DNA from: Paracoccaceae bacterium
GTDB taxonomy: Bacteria; Pseudomonadota; Alphaproteobacteria; Rhodobacterales; Rhodobacteraceae
Reading direction: 5' to 3'
Length of the DNA: 32,899 bases
NCBI GenBank assembly: GCA_015485375.1
Contig: WFTU01000370.1
Location: 1 to 32,899 of the forward strand
Every line of letters begins with the position of its first letter. Positions within the stretch are counted from its first letter, which is position 1. The notes under the pieces are model-generated. The model did no database searches, had not been told where the DNA came from, and saw only the letters and a program-made list of their open reading frames with translations. Shown piece by piece: positions 18,049 to 27,456 of this stretch. Made by a program: the position numbers and the translations under genes.

Positions 18049-19365
18049 TCATGCAAGACCGTCCAGTGTTTTGCGGAATTTCTCCATCATTTCGTCGATA
18101 TGGGTTTTCTCCGCGATGAACATCGGGGCGATGATGCCGGTGTCGCCGGTGAATTTGACGTGCATGCCGTTCCAGAACAGGTCTTTTTGCGCCTGACCGC
18201 CGCGCGCGCCCGGTTTTTCACTACTGTGCAAATCCACGCCCGCGATCATGCCGATCCCGCGGATGTCGCGCACCATCGGGTGGTCCTTGAGCGAAAACAC
18301 CGCGTCGAGGAAGTAGTCGGACATCTCGGCGGCGCGTCCGAACAGGTCGTCCTCCTCGAAAATCTCCATCGTTGCCAGTCCGGCGGCACAGGCGGCGGGG
18401 TGGCCGGAGTAGGTGTAACCGTGGAAAAACTCGATTGCGCCGGGGGCGGCCTGATTCATGATGGCGTCATGCACCTTGTCCGATGTCGCCACCGCGCCCA
18501 TCGGGATGGAGCCGTTGGTCAGGGCCTTGGCCATGGTCATGATATCGGGGGTGACGCCGAAGACATCGGTCGCGAATTTGTTGCCGAGGCGGCCGAAACC
18601 GGTGATAACCTCGTCGAACACCAGCAGGATGCCGTTTTCGTCACAGATCTGGCGCAGCCGCTCCAGATAGCCTTTCGGCGGGGTCAGGATGCCGGTGGAA
18701 CCGGCGACCGGTTCGACAAAACAGGCGGCGATGGTCTGGCCGCCGTAGGTATCGACCATGCGTTGCAGGTCGTTGGCGAGTTCCGCGCCGCTTTGCTGCT
18801 GGCCGCGCACGAACAGTTCGTCCTCGCTCCAAGTGTGGCGCATCATCACCACGTTGGGCATGACCGAGGGGAAGGTTTTGCGGTTGTTGACCATGCCGGA
18901 CAGGGACACACCGCCCATATTCACGCCGTGATAGGCCCGTTCGCGCGACACGAAACGGGTGCGGTCGTTGCCGAGCGCCGAGTGGTAGGCCATGACCATT
19001 TTCAGGGCTGTATCAATGGCCTCGGAGCCGGAGTTGACGAAGAAAACGTGGTTGAAATTCTCGGGCAGCAACCGCGCCACCCGTTCGGCCAGCGCGAAGC
19101 TCAGGGGGTGGCCGGAGCCGAAGGGGGCGACATAGGTGAAATCCTGCATGGCGCGATGCACGGCCTCGATAATTTTCGGGTGGCTGTGGCCGGCGGGGGA
19201 GCAGAACAGGCCGCTGGAACCATCGATCACCGTGCCGCCGTGATGGTCGGTCAGGTAGTTGCCGCTGGCCTTGACGATCAGGCGCGGGTCCTGCTTGAAG
19301 CCGCGGTTGTCGGTGAAGGGAATCCAGAATTCGGCAAGCGAGTTTGTTTGCACGTCATAGGCCAT
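18049..19365 (-). CDS. tpa: Class III aminotransferase, taurine:pyruvate aminotransferase
   Basis: PLP class III motifs HPKIIEAVHRAMQDFTYVAPFGSGHPLSFALAERVARLLPE, VNSGSEAIDTALKMV, VFDEVITGFGRLG; next to tauR and xsc. Start taken as ATG 19365 (MAYDVQTNS..). Confidence 0.88.
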   Translation of the reverse strand: MAYDVQTNSLAEFWIPFTDNRGFKQDPRLIVKASGNYLTDHHGGTVIDGSSGLFCSPAGHSHPKIIEAVHRAMQDFTYVAPFGSGHPLSFALAERVARLLPENFNHVFFVNSGSEAIDTALKMVMAYHSALGNDRTRFVSRERAYHGVNMGGVSLSGMVNNRKTFPSVMPNVVMMRHTWSEDELFVRGQQQSGAELANDLQRMVDTYGGQTIAACFVEPVAGSTGILTPPKGYLERLRQICDENGILLVFDEVITGFGRLGNKFATDVFGVTPDIMTMAKALTNGSIPMGAVATSDKVHDAIMNQAAPGAIEFFHGYTYSGHPAACAAGLATMEIFEEDDLFGRAAEMSDYFLDAVFSLKDHPMVRDIRGIGMIAGVDLHSSEKPGARGGQAQKDLFWNGMHVKFTGDTGIIAPMFIAEKTHIDEMMEKFRKTLDGLA

Positions 19366-19453
19366 GTCGCGTCTCCGGTCAGATGTCAGAAAGGTGTCGC
19401 GGGGCATATTCCCCCGAAATCCGTTTGACACTAGGAGGGGTTTCAGGCTTCTA

Positions 19454-19486
19454 ATAGGGCCAGAGCCAGAACGGAAATAAGTCCAG
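19454..19486 (-). promoter_or_regulatory. Direct-repeat operator (putative TauR site) between tpa and tauR
   Basis: On the minus strand CTGGACTTAT-N13-CTGGCCCTAT; near-identical to the site upstream of xsc. Confidence 0.8.
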
Positions 19487-19488
19487 AT

Positions 19489-20955
19489 ATGCCCCTTGTC
19501 GAAGACACCTTTTTCCTCGATCCGAACTTTCAGGGGTCGTTGCAAAGCCAGATCCAGCAGATCGTGGCCTCGGCCATTCTGGCGGGGCGGCTGAAGGCGG
19601 GGGAAAAGCTGCCCTCGTCACGCAAGCTGGCAAAGCATCTGGGGATTTCGCGGATTACGGTGACGCTGGCCTATAACGAGCTGGTGGCCGATGACTATAT
19701 CACGGCCGCCGACCGTTCCGGCTACTACGTTTCCGAGACGGCGCCGACGGTGCCTTTGCCGCCTGTGCGCGGCGAGATGGTGCGCGACAGTGTGGACTGG
19801 TCCAAAGCGGTGCAACGGGATTTTACCGGCGGCAAGCGGGTGGAGAAGAACTACGAATGGCGCAGTTATCCCTATCCGTTTGTCTATGGCCAGCCCGACC
19901 CGACGTTGTTCAATCAGGCGAGCTGGCGGCTGTGTGCCTTGCAGGCGCTGGGCAAGAAGGAATTCGACAGTCTGACCTCGGACTATGCCGAGCGGGACGA
20001 TCCGGAGCTGATCGATTTCATTGTGCGTCACAGCCTGCCGCGGCGCGGTATTCTGGCCAAGCCCGAGCAGGTTCTGGTGACGGTCGGCGCGCAGAATGCC
20101 CTGTGGATGGCGGCGCAGATCTTGCTGAACCGGGAGCGCACGGCGGTTTACGAGAACCCCGGCTATCACGGCCTGCGCGAGACTTTGCGCTATAGCGGCT
20201 GCAAGCGGGTTCCGGTGCAGATCGACGAACAGGGCCTGCCGCCGGAGGCGCTGCCGCAGGATTTCGACGTTCTGTTCACCACGCCAAGCCACCAGTGCCC
20301 GACCACGATCACCCTGCCGATGGAGCGGCGGCATGCCTTGTTGCGTATGGCGCGCGAGCGGGATTTCCTGATTGTCGAGGATGACTATGAATTCGAGATG
20401 AGTTTCCTCAAATCCCCGTCGCCGGCGCTCAAGTCGCTGGATAAGGAGGGGCGGGTGATCTACGTCGGCAGCTTTTCCAAATCGTTGTTTCCGGGGTTGC
20501 GGCTGGGCTATCTGGTCGGCTCGGAACCGTTTATCCGGCAGGCCCGCGCGCTGCGATCCGCCGTGCTGCGCCATCCGCCCGGACATGTGCAGCGGACCAC
20601 GGCCTATTTTCTGGGGCTCGGCCACTACGACGCGATGATCAAGCGGATGCGGAGCGTGTTTCACAAACGGCGCGAGGTCATGGATGCCGCACTTGCCGAG
20701 TGCGGGCTGAAAGTGGCAGGTAGCGCTTCGTTTGGCGGCTCCAGTTTCTGGGTCGAGGCACCGGAGCATATCGACACAGAAATTCTGGCGCGGGAGCTGG
20801 AAAAGAAAGGCGTGTTGATCGAGGCCGGCAGCCCGTTTTTCGAAGGGGTGGATTGCCCGCGAAACTATTTCCGGCTCGCCTATTCCTCGATAGATGAACG
20901 GAAAATCCCCAAGGGGGTGCGGCTGATCCGCGAAACGCTGGAGGAAATGGCATGA
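19489..20955 (+). CDS. tauR: MocR/PdxR-family (GntR-wHTH plus aminotransferase-like domain) regulator of taurine metabolism
   Basis: N-terminal wHTH GRLKAGEKLPSSRKLAKHLGISRITVTLAYNELVADDYI; PLP aminotransferase-like region with VIYVGSFSKSLFPGLRLGYLV; located between tpa and xsc. Confidence 0.87.
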   Translation: MPLVEDTFFLDPNFQGSLQSQIQQIVASAILAGRLKAGEKLPSSRKLAKHLGISRITVTLAYNELVADDYITAADRSGYYVSETAPTVPLPPVRGEMVRDSVDWSKAVQRDFTGGKRVEKNYEWRSYPYPFVYGQPDPTLFNQASWRLCALQALGKKEFDSLTSDYAERDDPELIDFIVRHSLPRRGILAKPEQVLVTVGAQNALWMAAQILLNRERTAVYENPGYHGLRETLRYSGCKRVPVQIDEQGLPPEALPQDFDVLFTTPSHQCPTTITLPMERRHALLRMARERDFLIVEDDYEFEMSFLKSPSPALKSLDKEGRVIYVGSFSKSLFPGLRLGYLVGSEPFIRQARALRSAVLRHPPGHVQRTTAYFLGLGHYDAMIKRMRSVFHKRREVMDAALAECGLKVAGSASFGGSSFWVEAPEHIDTEILARELEKKGVLIEAGSPFFEGVDCPRNYFRLAYSSIDERKIPKGVRLIRETLEEMA

Positions 20956-20988
20956 CTGGTCTTATTTTGATTCGCCAACTGGCCCTAT
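20956..20988 (+). promoter_or_regulatory. Direct-repeat operator (putative TauR site) upstream of xsc
   Basis: CTGGTCTTAT-N13-CTGGCCCTAT, same half-sites and 23 bp pitch as 19454..19486. Confidence 0.8.
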
Positions 20989-21053
20989 CGTGGTGTCGGG
21001 GGCTCTAGCATACAGGGGGCAACACTCTCTCCATTCAATCGAAGGATTCCGCC

Positions 21054-22832
21054 ATGAAAATGACCACTGAAGAGGCTTTTGTAAAAGTCCTGCAAATGCA
21101 CGGTATCGACAATGCGTTCGGCATTATCGGCTCGGCCTTCATGCCGATTTCCGACAAGTTTCCGCAGGCGGGGATCACATTCTGGGATTGCGCGCATGAA
21201 TATACCGCCGGCATGATGGCCGACGGTTTTGCGCGGGCTTCCGGCAAGATGTCGATGGCGATTGCCCAGAACGGCCCCGGCATTGCCAATCTGGTGACAC
21301 CGGTCAAAACCGCCTACTGGAACCACACGCCGATGCTGCTGGTGACGCCGCAGGCCGCCAACAAAACCATCGGGCAGGGCGGTTTTCAGGAAGTAGAGCA
21401 GATGCGGATGTTCTCGGACTGCGTGGCTTATCAGGAGGAGGTCCGCGACCCCTCGCGCATGGCCGAGGTGCTGAACCGCGTGATCATGAAGGCCAAGCGC
21501 CTGTCTGCGCCGGCGCAGATCAACATTCCGCGCGATATGTGGACGCAGGTGATCGACGTTGACCTGCCCGCGATCGTCGAATTCGAGCGTCCCGCCGGTG
21601 GTGCGCAGGCGATTGCCGAGGCGGCGGCGCTGTTGTCGAACGCCGAGTTCCCCGTGATCCTGAATGGCGCGGGCGTGGTGATCGGTGGCGCTATTGCGGC
21701 GTCGCAGGCGCTGGCCGAGCGGCTGGATGCGCCGGTGTGTTGTGGTTACCAGCACAATGATGCTTTCCCCGGCTCGCACCCGCTGTTTGCGGGGCCGCTG
21801 GGCTACAACGGCTCGCGGGCTGCGATGGAGCTGATCTCCAAGGCCGACGTGGTGCTGGCACTTGGCACCCGTCTCAACCCGTTCTCGACCTTGCCGGGCT
21901 ATGGCATCGACTATTGGCCGCAGGATGCGAGGGTCATTCAGGTAGACATCAACCCCGACCGGATCGGGCTGACCAAACCTGTCACGGTTGGCATTGCGGG
22001 GGATGCGAAACAGGTGGCCGAGTCCATTCTGGCACAGCTTTCCGGCACGGCAGGGGATGCGGGGCGTCAGGAACGTCGCGACCTGATTGCCACCACCAAA
22101 TCGGCCTGGGCGCAGGCGCTGACCTCGATGGATCACGAGGACGACGACGAAGGCACCGACTGGAACCGGCGCGCCCGCGCGGATCGCCCCGATGCGCTGT
22201 CGCCGCGTCAGGCATGGCGGGCGATTCAGGCGTCCTTGCCGAAGGAGGCGATCATTTCGTCGGACATCGGCAATGTCTGCGCCATCGGCAACGCCTATCC
22301 GACCTTCGAGGCGGGGCGCAAATACCTTGCACCCGGTCTGTTCGGGCCGTGCGGGTATAGCCTGCCTGCCATTCTCGGGGCCAAGATCGGGCAACCGGAA
22401 ACGCCGGTGGTCGGTTTTGCCGGTGACGGGGCTTTCGGGATTTCGATGAACGAGATGACCGCCTGCGGGCGTGACGACTGGCCGCCGATCACCATGGTGA
22501 TCTTCCGCAATTACCAGTGGGGCGCCGAGAAACGCAATACCACGCTCTGGTATCACGATAATTTCGTCGGGACGGAACTGGACTATAACGTCTCTTACGC
22601 AGGTATTGCCAAGGCTTGCGGCGTGAACGGGGTGGTTGCCACCACGATGGAAGGGCTGACCGAGGCGCTGGACACGGCCGTCAAGGCGCAGATGGAAAAG
22701 GGCGAGACGACCTTTATCGAGGTCATGCTCAATCAGGAAATGGGCGAGCCGTTCCGCCGCGACGCCATGACCACGCCGGTCGAGGTTGCAGGGATAGATC
22801 CCGCCGATATGCGCCCGCAGAAAGGCGCATAA
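21054..22832 (+). CDS. xsc: Sulfoacetaldehyde acetyltransferase
   Basis: 592 aa ThDP enzyme, MKMTTEEAFVKVLQMHGIDNAFGIIGSAFMPISDKFPQAGITFWDCAHE matches remembered Xsc N-termini; taurine gene context. Confidence 0.95.
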   Translation: MKMTTEEAFVKVLQMHGIDNAFGIIGSAFMPISDKFPQAGITFWDCAHEYTAGMMADGFARASGKMSMAIAQNGPGIANLVTPVKTAYWNHTPMLLVTPQAANKTIGQGGFQEVEQMRMFSDCVAYQEEVRDPSRMAEVLNRVIMKAKRLSAPAQINIPRDMWTQVIDVDLPAIVEFERPAGGAQAIAEAAALLSNAEFPVILNGAGVVIGGAIAASQALAERLDAPVCCGYQHNDAFPGSHPLFAGPLGYNGSRAAMELISKADVVLALGTRLNPFSTLPGYGIDYWPQDARVIQVDINPDRIGLTKPVTVGIAGDAKQVAESILAQLSGTAGDAGRQERRDLIATTKSAWAQALTSMDHEDDDEGTDWNRRARADRPDALSPRQAWRAIQASLPKEAIISSDIGNVCAIGNAYPTFEAGRKYLAPGLFGPCGYSLPAILGAKIGQPETPVVGFAGDGAFGISMNEMTACGRDDWPPITMVIFRNYQWGAEKRNTTLWYHDNFVGTELDYNVSYAGIAKACGVNGVVATTMEGLTEALDTAVKAQMEKGETTFIEVMLNQEMGEPFRRDAMTTPVEVAGIDPADMRPQKGA

Positions 22833-23936
22833 ATGGAGCGGCGCGACGATCCGTGGATTCTGGTGCTGAATGCCGGATCGTCGAGCCTGAAATTCGCCGC
22901 CTATCCGCTTGAGGGCGAGGGCGTTCTGGCATCGGGGCAGGTGGCTGCAATAGGTACCGATGCGGTTTTGCATTTCGGGGGTGCACGTCGGCCCGTATCG
23001 GCACCCGACCACGAAAGCGCAACCGGTATTGTGCTTGCGGCCTTGGAGGGCGCGGAATTCGGGGTGCCCGCCTCGGCAGGCCACCGCGTGGTTCATGGCG
23101 GTGCGCAGACTGATTCTGCTCTGATTACACCGTCCATCCGCCAGTTGATTTCCGAGGCTGCGACACTCGCGCCGCTGCACAATCCGCCCGCGCTTGCGGT
23201 GATTGACGCGCTTGCGGCGCGGTTTCCCACACTGGAGCAGGTGGCCTGCTTCGACACGGCTTTTCACACCGCGAATCCGCCTGAGGCCACGGTGATTCCG
23301 ATTCCGGCAGATCTGCGCGCCAAGGGGATCCGACGCTACGGGTTTCACGGCCTGAGCTATGCCTCTCTGGTGCGCCGGTTCTGCGCGGTGACCGGCGTTC
23401 CGCTGCCGCACCGGTTGTTGGCCTGTCACCTTGGCGCAGGGGCAAGCCTAGCGGGCGTGGTGGATGGGCAGGGCGTGGCGACCACGATGGGGTTCTCGCC
23501 CATGGACGGGCTGGTGATGGCCACGCGGGCGGGGGCGATGGATAGTGGTGTGCTGCTGCACTTGCTGAAAAACGAAGGGTTCGATCCTGACACGCTCGAC
23601 GCGATGCTCAATCGCGAGAGCGGGTTGAAGGCGCTGGGCGGCAGTGCGGATATGAAAACCCTGCTCGACTCACAAGCTCGCGAATCCGCCTTTGCTGTAA
23701 CACATTATTGTTACTGGGCGGCGCGCCATGCGGGTTCGATGATTGCGGCCATGGGGGGGATCGACGGAATCGTGTTTACCGGCGGAATCGGGGAAAATGC
23801 GCCCCGTATCCGCGAAGCCATTGTCGAACACCTGAAATGGTGCGGAATCACAGCGGAAAACACCTGGATTATTGCTTCGGACGAGGAGGGAGAGATCGCC
23901 CATTCCGTGCGCTGTCTGGCAACAAATACCGCCTGA
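22833..23936 (+). CDS. ackA: Acetate kinase
   Basis: VLNAGSSSLKFA, HRVVHGG, FDTAFH, RRYGFHGLSY, CHLGAGASLAGV, FSPMDGLVMATRAGAMDSGV and FTGGIGENAPRIRE motifs; start abuts the xsc stop. Confidence 0.95.
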   Translation: MERRDDPWILVLNAGSSSLKFAAYPLEGEGVLASGQVAAIGTDAVLHFGGARRPVSAPDHESATGIVLAALEGAEFGVPASAGHRVVHGGAQTDSALITPSIRQLISEAATLAPLHNPPALAVIDALAARFPTLEQVACFDTAFHTANPPEATVIPIPADLRAKGIRRYGFHGLSYASLVRRFCAVTGVPLPHRLLACHLGAGASLAGVVDGQGVATTMGFSPMDGLVMATRAGAMDSGVLLHLLKNEGFDPDTLDAMLNRESGLKALGGSADMKTLLDSQARESAFAVTHYCYWAARHAGSMIAAMGGIDGIVFTGGIGENAPRIREAIVEHLKWCGITAENTWIIASDEEGEIAHSVRCLATNTA

Positions 23937-23942
23937 AATGAA

Positions 23943-23974
23943 CTGGCCATACCGCAATGAAAAACTGGCCGTAT
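23943..23974 (+). promoter_or_regulatory. Direct repeat resembling the tpa/xsc operators, upstream of the ABC transporter genes
   Basis: CTGGCCATAC-N12-CTGGCCGTAT; half-sites share CTGGCC..TA but the pitch is 22 rather than 23 bp. Confidence 0.5.
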
Positions 23975-24148
23975 GTGGTTGCATTGTGCTTTGGTTAGGC
24001 TAAGGTGTTCTTGCTTGGCGGTGCGACATTCTGTGCAAACTGTCATAAAATCTAAAAATAAGATCACTATAGGGCAATGTACTCGCGTGATCATTCACCA
24101 ACGGCGCGGCATTCGGCTGTGCCACTATTCTCCAGGAGGGAGACTTAC

Positions 24149-25288
24149 ATGACTGAGACAAAAAATGGCGTAAACCGCCGTTCATTCCTGAAAACCGGGA
24201 CGACCGTTGGCGCCGCTGCGCTGGCAACCCCGGCACTCGTGTCGAAGGCGCTTGCGTCCTCGGGCGAGTTGACGCTGCTCGACTGGTCCGACTACTGGCC
24301 GGACGACCTGCTGGCAGGTTTCGAAGCCGAAACCGGTATCAAGGTCAACTATATCGGTGTCGGTTCGAACGAGGAAATCATCAACAAGATGAAAGCCTCC
24401 AACGGTTCGGGTGCCGATATCATCGGGCCGACCAATAACCGTAACCTGCAGTGGGGTCCGCTGGGCTTGCTGCAGCCGTGGGACATGAGCCGCGTGCCGA
24501 TTGATCGTGCAAACCCGGCTATGGCGAAAATCGGGCCGGACGGCTGGGATTTCGGTATGGGTTCCGAGTGGATCCCGCACATTTGGGGTACCGAGGGCAT
24601 GGCATGGCGCACGGATCTCTGGGCACCGGCGTCTGCTGACGGTGTTCCGTCCTATGGCGAGATCTGGGATGATGCCAATGCCGGCAAAACCATGATTCGC
24701 GCACACTCCGGTATGCTTTGTGCCGGTCTCTATATGGAGACCATCGGCGAGCTGGACGAAGGCGCTGTCTGGGCGGCCTACGAGTCGGAAGAGAATTTCC
24801 GCGCTACATGGTCAAAAATCACCGACTGGTGTATCGCCCGCAAAGGCAACCTGAAACTGATCTGGAACGATGCGGACAGCCAGAAAAACGGCCTGCTGAA
24901 TGGCGGCGTCGTGGTTGGCCAGACGTGGGACGGTCCGCCGCTCGCACTGAAAACCGCTGGCGAGCCGGTCACATACCAGGCACCGAAAGAGGGTGCGATG
25001 GCATGGGTAGACGGTCTGGCACTGCCCAAAGGCGCGGTCAACATCGACGAAGCCTATGCGCTGGTCGAATACGCCTACCGTCCGGAAGTTGCCGGCAAGG
25101 CGATCGACAAGCACGGTTACAACTCGCCGATCCTTGGCGCCGACAAGTTCGCAGGCGATGCCTACAAGAAGAACTTCGCCGAAGCCTATCCGGGTGACGC
25201 ACTGGCCAACCTTAACCCGTGGCCGGCCGAGCCGCCCTGGTATGCAGACGTGCGCACCGAATTTGTGAACAAATTCAAAAGCGCATAA
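24149..25288 (+). CDS. Extracellular solute-binding protein, PotD/PotF-like, with Tat-type signal
   Basis: MTETKNGVNRRSFLKTGTTVGAAALATPALVSKALA twin-arginine signal; mature LTLLDWSDYWPDDLLAGFEAETGIKVNYIGVGSNEEIINKMKA family pattern; AGGAGG before the ATG. Confidence 0.87.
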   Translation: MTETKNGVNRRSFLKTGTTVGAAALATPALVSKALASSGELTLLDWSDYWPDDLLAGFEAETGIKVNYIGVGSNEEIINKMKASNGSGADIIGPTNNRNLQWGPLGLLQPWDMSRVPIDRANPAMAKIGPDGWDFGMGSEWIPHIWGTEGMAWRTDLWAPASADGVPSYGEIWDDANAGKTMIRAHSGMLCAGLYMETIGELDEGAVWAAYESEENFRATWSKITDWCIARKGNLKLIWNDADSQKNGLLNGGVVVGQTWDGPPLALKTAGEPVTYQAPKEGAMAWVDGLALPKGAVNIDEAYALVEYAYRPEVAGKAIDKHGYNSPILGADKFAGDAYKKNFAEAYPGDALANLNPWPAEPPWYADVRTEFVNKFKSA

Positions 25289-25302
25289 GCAAGTCTGAAA
25301 TC

Positions 25303-25328
25303 TTCCGGTCGCCTTCTGGCGGCCGGAA
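25303..25328 (+). other. Intercistronic hairpin between binding protein and ATPase genes
   Basis: TTCCGGTCGCC-ttct-GGCGGCCGGAA: 11 bp stem with one G-U pair. Confidence 0.6.
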
Positions 25329-25402
25329 CCTAACCGGATATTACCGGTCGGGCGCCCGAGGGTCGTCCCGTTTTGATACCCCGAAATTGCGGAGGAAGTT
25401 CT

Positions 25403-26518
25403 ATGAGCGTTGGTGTTGGTGTGAATCTGGAAAATCTCTGGATACGGTTCGGAGATTTCGTGGCCGTTCAGAATGCCAATGTGAATATCAACGGCGGTGA
25501 CTTCTTTTCGTTCCTCGGCCCGTCTGGCTGCGGTAAAACCACGATATTGCGCGCCGTTTCCGGCTTCCTGGACCCCAGCGAGGGGCGGGTGCTGATTGGC
25601 GACAACGATATGGCGGGCATCGGTCCAAACAAGCGGCCGACTGCCCTGATTTTCCAGAACCTCGCGCTGTTTCCATTGATGAAAGTCTGGGAAAACATAA
25701 CCTTCTCGATGGAAGTTAAAGGGGCGAGCACGGCCGAGCGTCGCAAGCGCGCCGACGAGCTGCTCGATATGATTGCGCTCGACGGTCAGGGAGACAAGCT
25801 GCCTTCCGAACTGTCGGGTGGTCAAAAACAGCGCGTGGCGATTGCCCGTGCGCTTTGCGCCGAACCGGATGTGTTGCTGCTTGACGAGCCGCTCTCGGCG
25901 CTTGATTTGAAGCTGCGCCAGCATATGCGCACCGAGTTGCGCGAAATCCAGCAGCGGGTCGGTATTACCTTCATCTACATCACCCACGATCAGGGCGAGG
26001 CGTTGACCATGTCCGACAACGTGGCCGTGATGCGCGCCGGTATCATCGACCAGATCGGCACGGGGCACGAGGTTTATGACCGCCCTGCCACGCCCTTCGT
26101 TGCCTCTTTTGTTGGCGAAAACAATGTGTTCCGCGGGAAAATTCATGAAATCAACGGTACGCAGGCCCTGTTGCAGACCAATCGCACCGGCCTGCTGCGT
26201 GCGGAGATCACACCCGCCGCAGTCGGCAACCTGAAGGTCGGCGACGACGCGATGATGTTTGTGCGCCCCGAGGCGCTTGCCCCTGCAGGTGCGGCGCCAC
26301 CGGAAGATAAAACCATCATTTCGGCCACGGTCCTGAACGAGGAGTTCGAGGGCAATTCCTATAGCGTTTTCCTCGAAGGCGAGGGCGGCAAGGAAATCAA
26401 GATGTCGCTGCCGAACCTGGGGCAGGATCCCGAAGCCTCCAAAGGCTCGGAGCTTTCGCTTACCTATGATGCCAGCAACGCCGTGGTCATGCCCGCGGGC
26501 GAGCTGGCGTCGGAATAG
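25403..26518 (+). CDS. ABC transporter ATP-binding protein (PotA/PotG-like)
   Basis: GPSGCGKTT, LSGGQKQRVAIARALCAEPDVLLLDEPLSALD, ITHDQGEAL; TOBE-like C-terminus; start ATG 25403 after GGAGGA. Confidence 0.9.
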   Translation: MSVGVGVNLENLWIRFGDFVAVQNANVNINGGDFFSFLGPSGCGKTTILRAVSGFLDPSEGRVLIGDNDMAGIGPNKRPTALIFQNLALFPLMKVWENITFSMEVKGASTAERRKRADELLDMIALDGQGDKLPSELSGGQKQRVAIARALCAEPDVLLLDEPLSALDLKLRQHMRTELREIQQRVGITFIYITHDQGEALTMSDNVAVMRAGIIDQIGTGHEVYDRPATPFVASFVGENNVFRGKIHEINGTQALLQTNRTGLLRAEITPAAVGNLKVGDDAMMFVRPEALAPAGAAPPEDKTIISATVLNEEFEGNSYSVFLEGEGGKEIKMSLPNLGQDPEASKGSELSLTYDASNAVVMPAGELASE

Positions 26519-26526
26519 GGGGCAAT

Positions 26527-27456
26527 ATGAGCAAGCCCCGTCTGTTTTCGCAGTTCTTCCGCAACAACGGCAAGGTCATGGGCAGCATTCTGCTGTTTCT
26601 GGTGCTGTTCTGGATAGTCGTCCTTATCCTGTTGCCTCAGCTGTCGATGCTCGACTTTTCGTTCCGCTACAACCTGCCGCCGTCGGAGCTGGGCGGGCCG
26701 AAGGATGTATATACGCTCGACAACTATAAATTCCTGCTGTTCGGGGCCGAAGGCAGTGACGGCCGGTTTAACACGGTCGACCTTCAGGTCTTTGTGCGCA
26801 CGATTATCGCCGCGATTGCGGTTACCATCCTCGACCTGATCCTGTGCTATCCGCTTGCCTATTATCTTGGCCAGTCGAAGGGCAAGGGCATCACACGGCT
26901 GCTGGTCGTCATGCTGATTATTCCCTACTGGATCAACGAAATCCTGCGCGCCTTTGCGCTGCGCATCATTTTCGGGGATGCGGGGCTGATAAACGATGTG
27001 TTGCTGGTGCTGAACCTTATTCAGGAACCGATCGACTTCATCCGCGCCGATATCGCGCTCTATGCCGGCCTTGGCTATGCCTATATCCTGCTGATGCTGT
27101 TCCCGATGTACAACGTGATCGAGAGCCTCGATCGCAACCAGATCGAGGCGGCGCGCGATATGGGCGCCAGCTGGATCCGCATCCACCGCCGCATCGTCAT
27201 TCCGCACGCCAAACCGGGGATCGCCTCGGGTATGACCATGGTGTTCATGCTCTCGGCCGGAGCACTGGCGGCACCGCAAATTCTGGGCGGACCGAGCAGC
27301 CTGTGGTTTACGCAGCTGGTCTACCAGTGGTTCAATGACTCGCTGAACTGGCAGCAGGGCGCGGCCTACGCCATTGTTCTGCTGATCTCCTCGATCGTGA
27401 TCGTGCTGACGTTCATGAAAATCTTCAAGGTCAACATGGGGGATATCGGCAAATGA
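26527..27456 (+). CDS. ABC transporter permease (PotB/PotH-like)
   Basis: Multi-TM protein; permease loop ESLDRNQIEAARDMGASWIRIHRRIVIPHAKPGIASG. Confidence 0.88.
   Translation: MSKPRLFSQFFRNNGKVMGSILLFLVLFWIVVLILLPQLSMLDFSFRYNLPPSELGGPKDVYTLDNYKFLLFGAEGSDGRFNTVDLQVFVRTIIAAIAVTILDLILCYPLAYYLGQSKGKGITRLLVVMLIIPYWINEILRAFALRIIFGDAGLINDVLLVLNLIQEPIDFIRADIALYAGLGYAYILLMLFPMYNVIESLDRNQIEAARDMGASWIRIHRRIVIPHAKPGIASGMTMVFMLSAGALAAPQILGGPSSLWFTQLVYQWFNDSLNWQQGAAYAIVLLISSIVIVLTFMKIFKVNMGDIGK

Noticed and set aside
18100-19428. 442 aa plus-strand ORF opposite tpa
   Set aside because: His/Gly/Ala-rich shadow frame of a confident aminotransferase gene.
20985-23429. 814 aa antisense ORF opposite xsc and ackA
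   Set aside because: Low-complexity Arg/His-rich translation opposite two clear enzymes; no supporting start signal.
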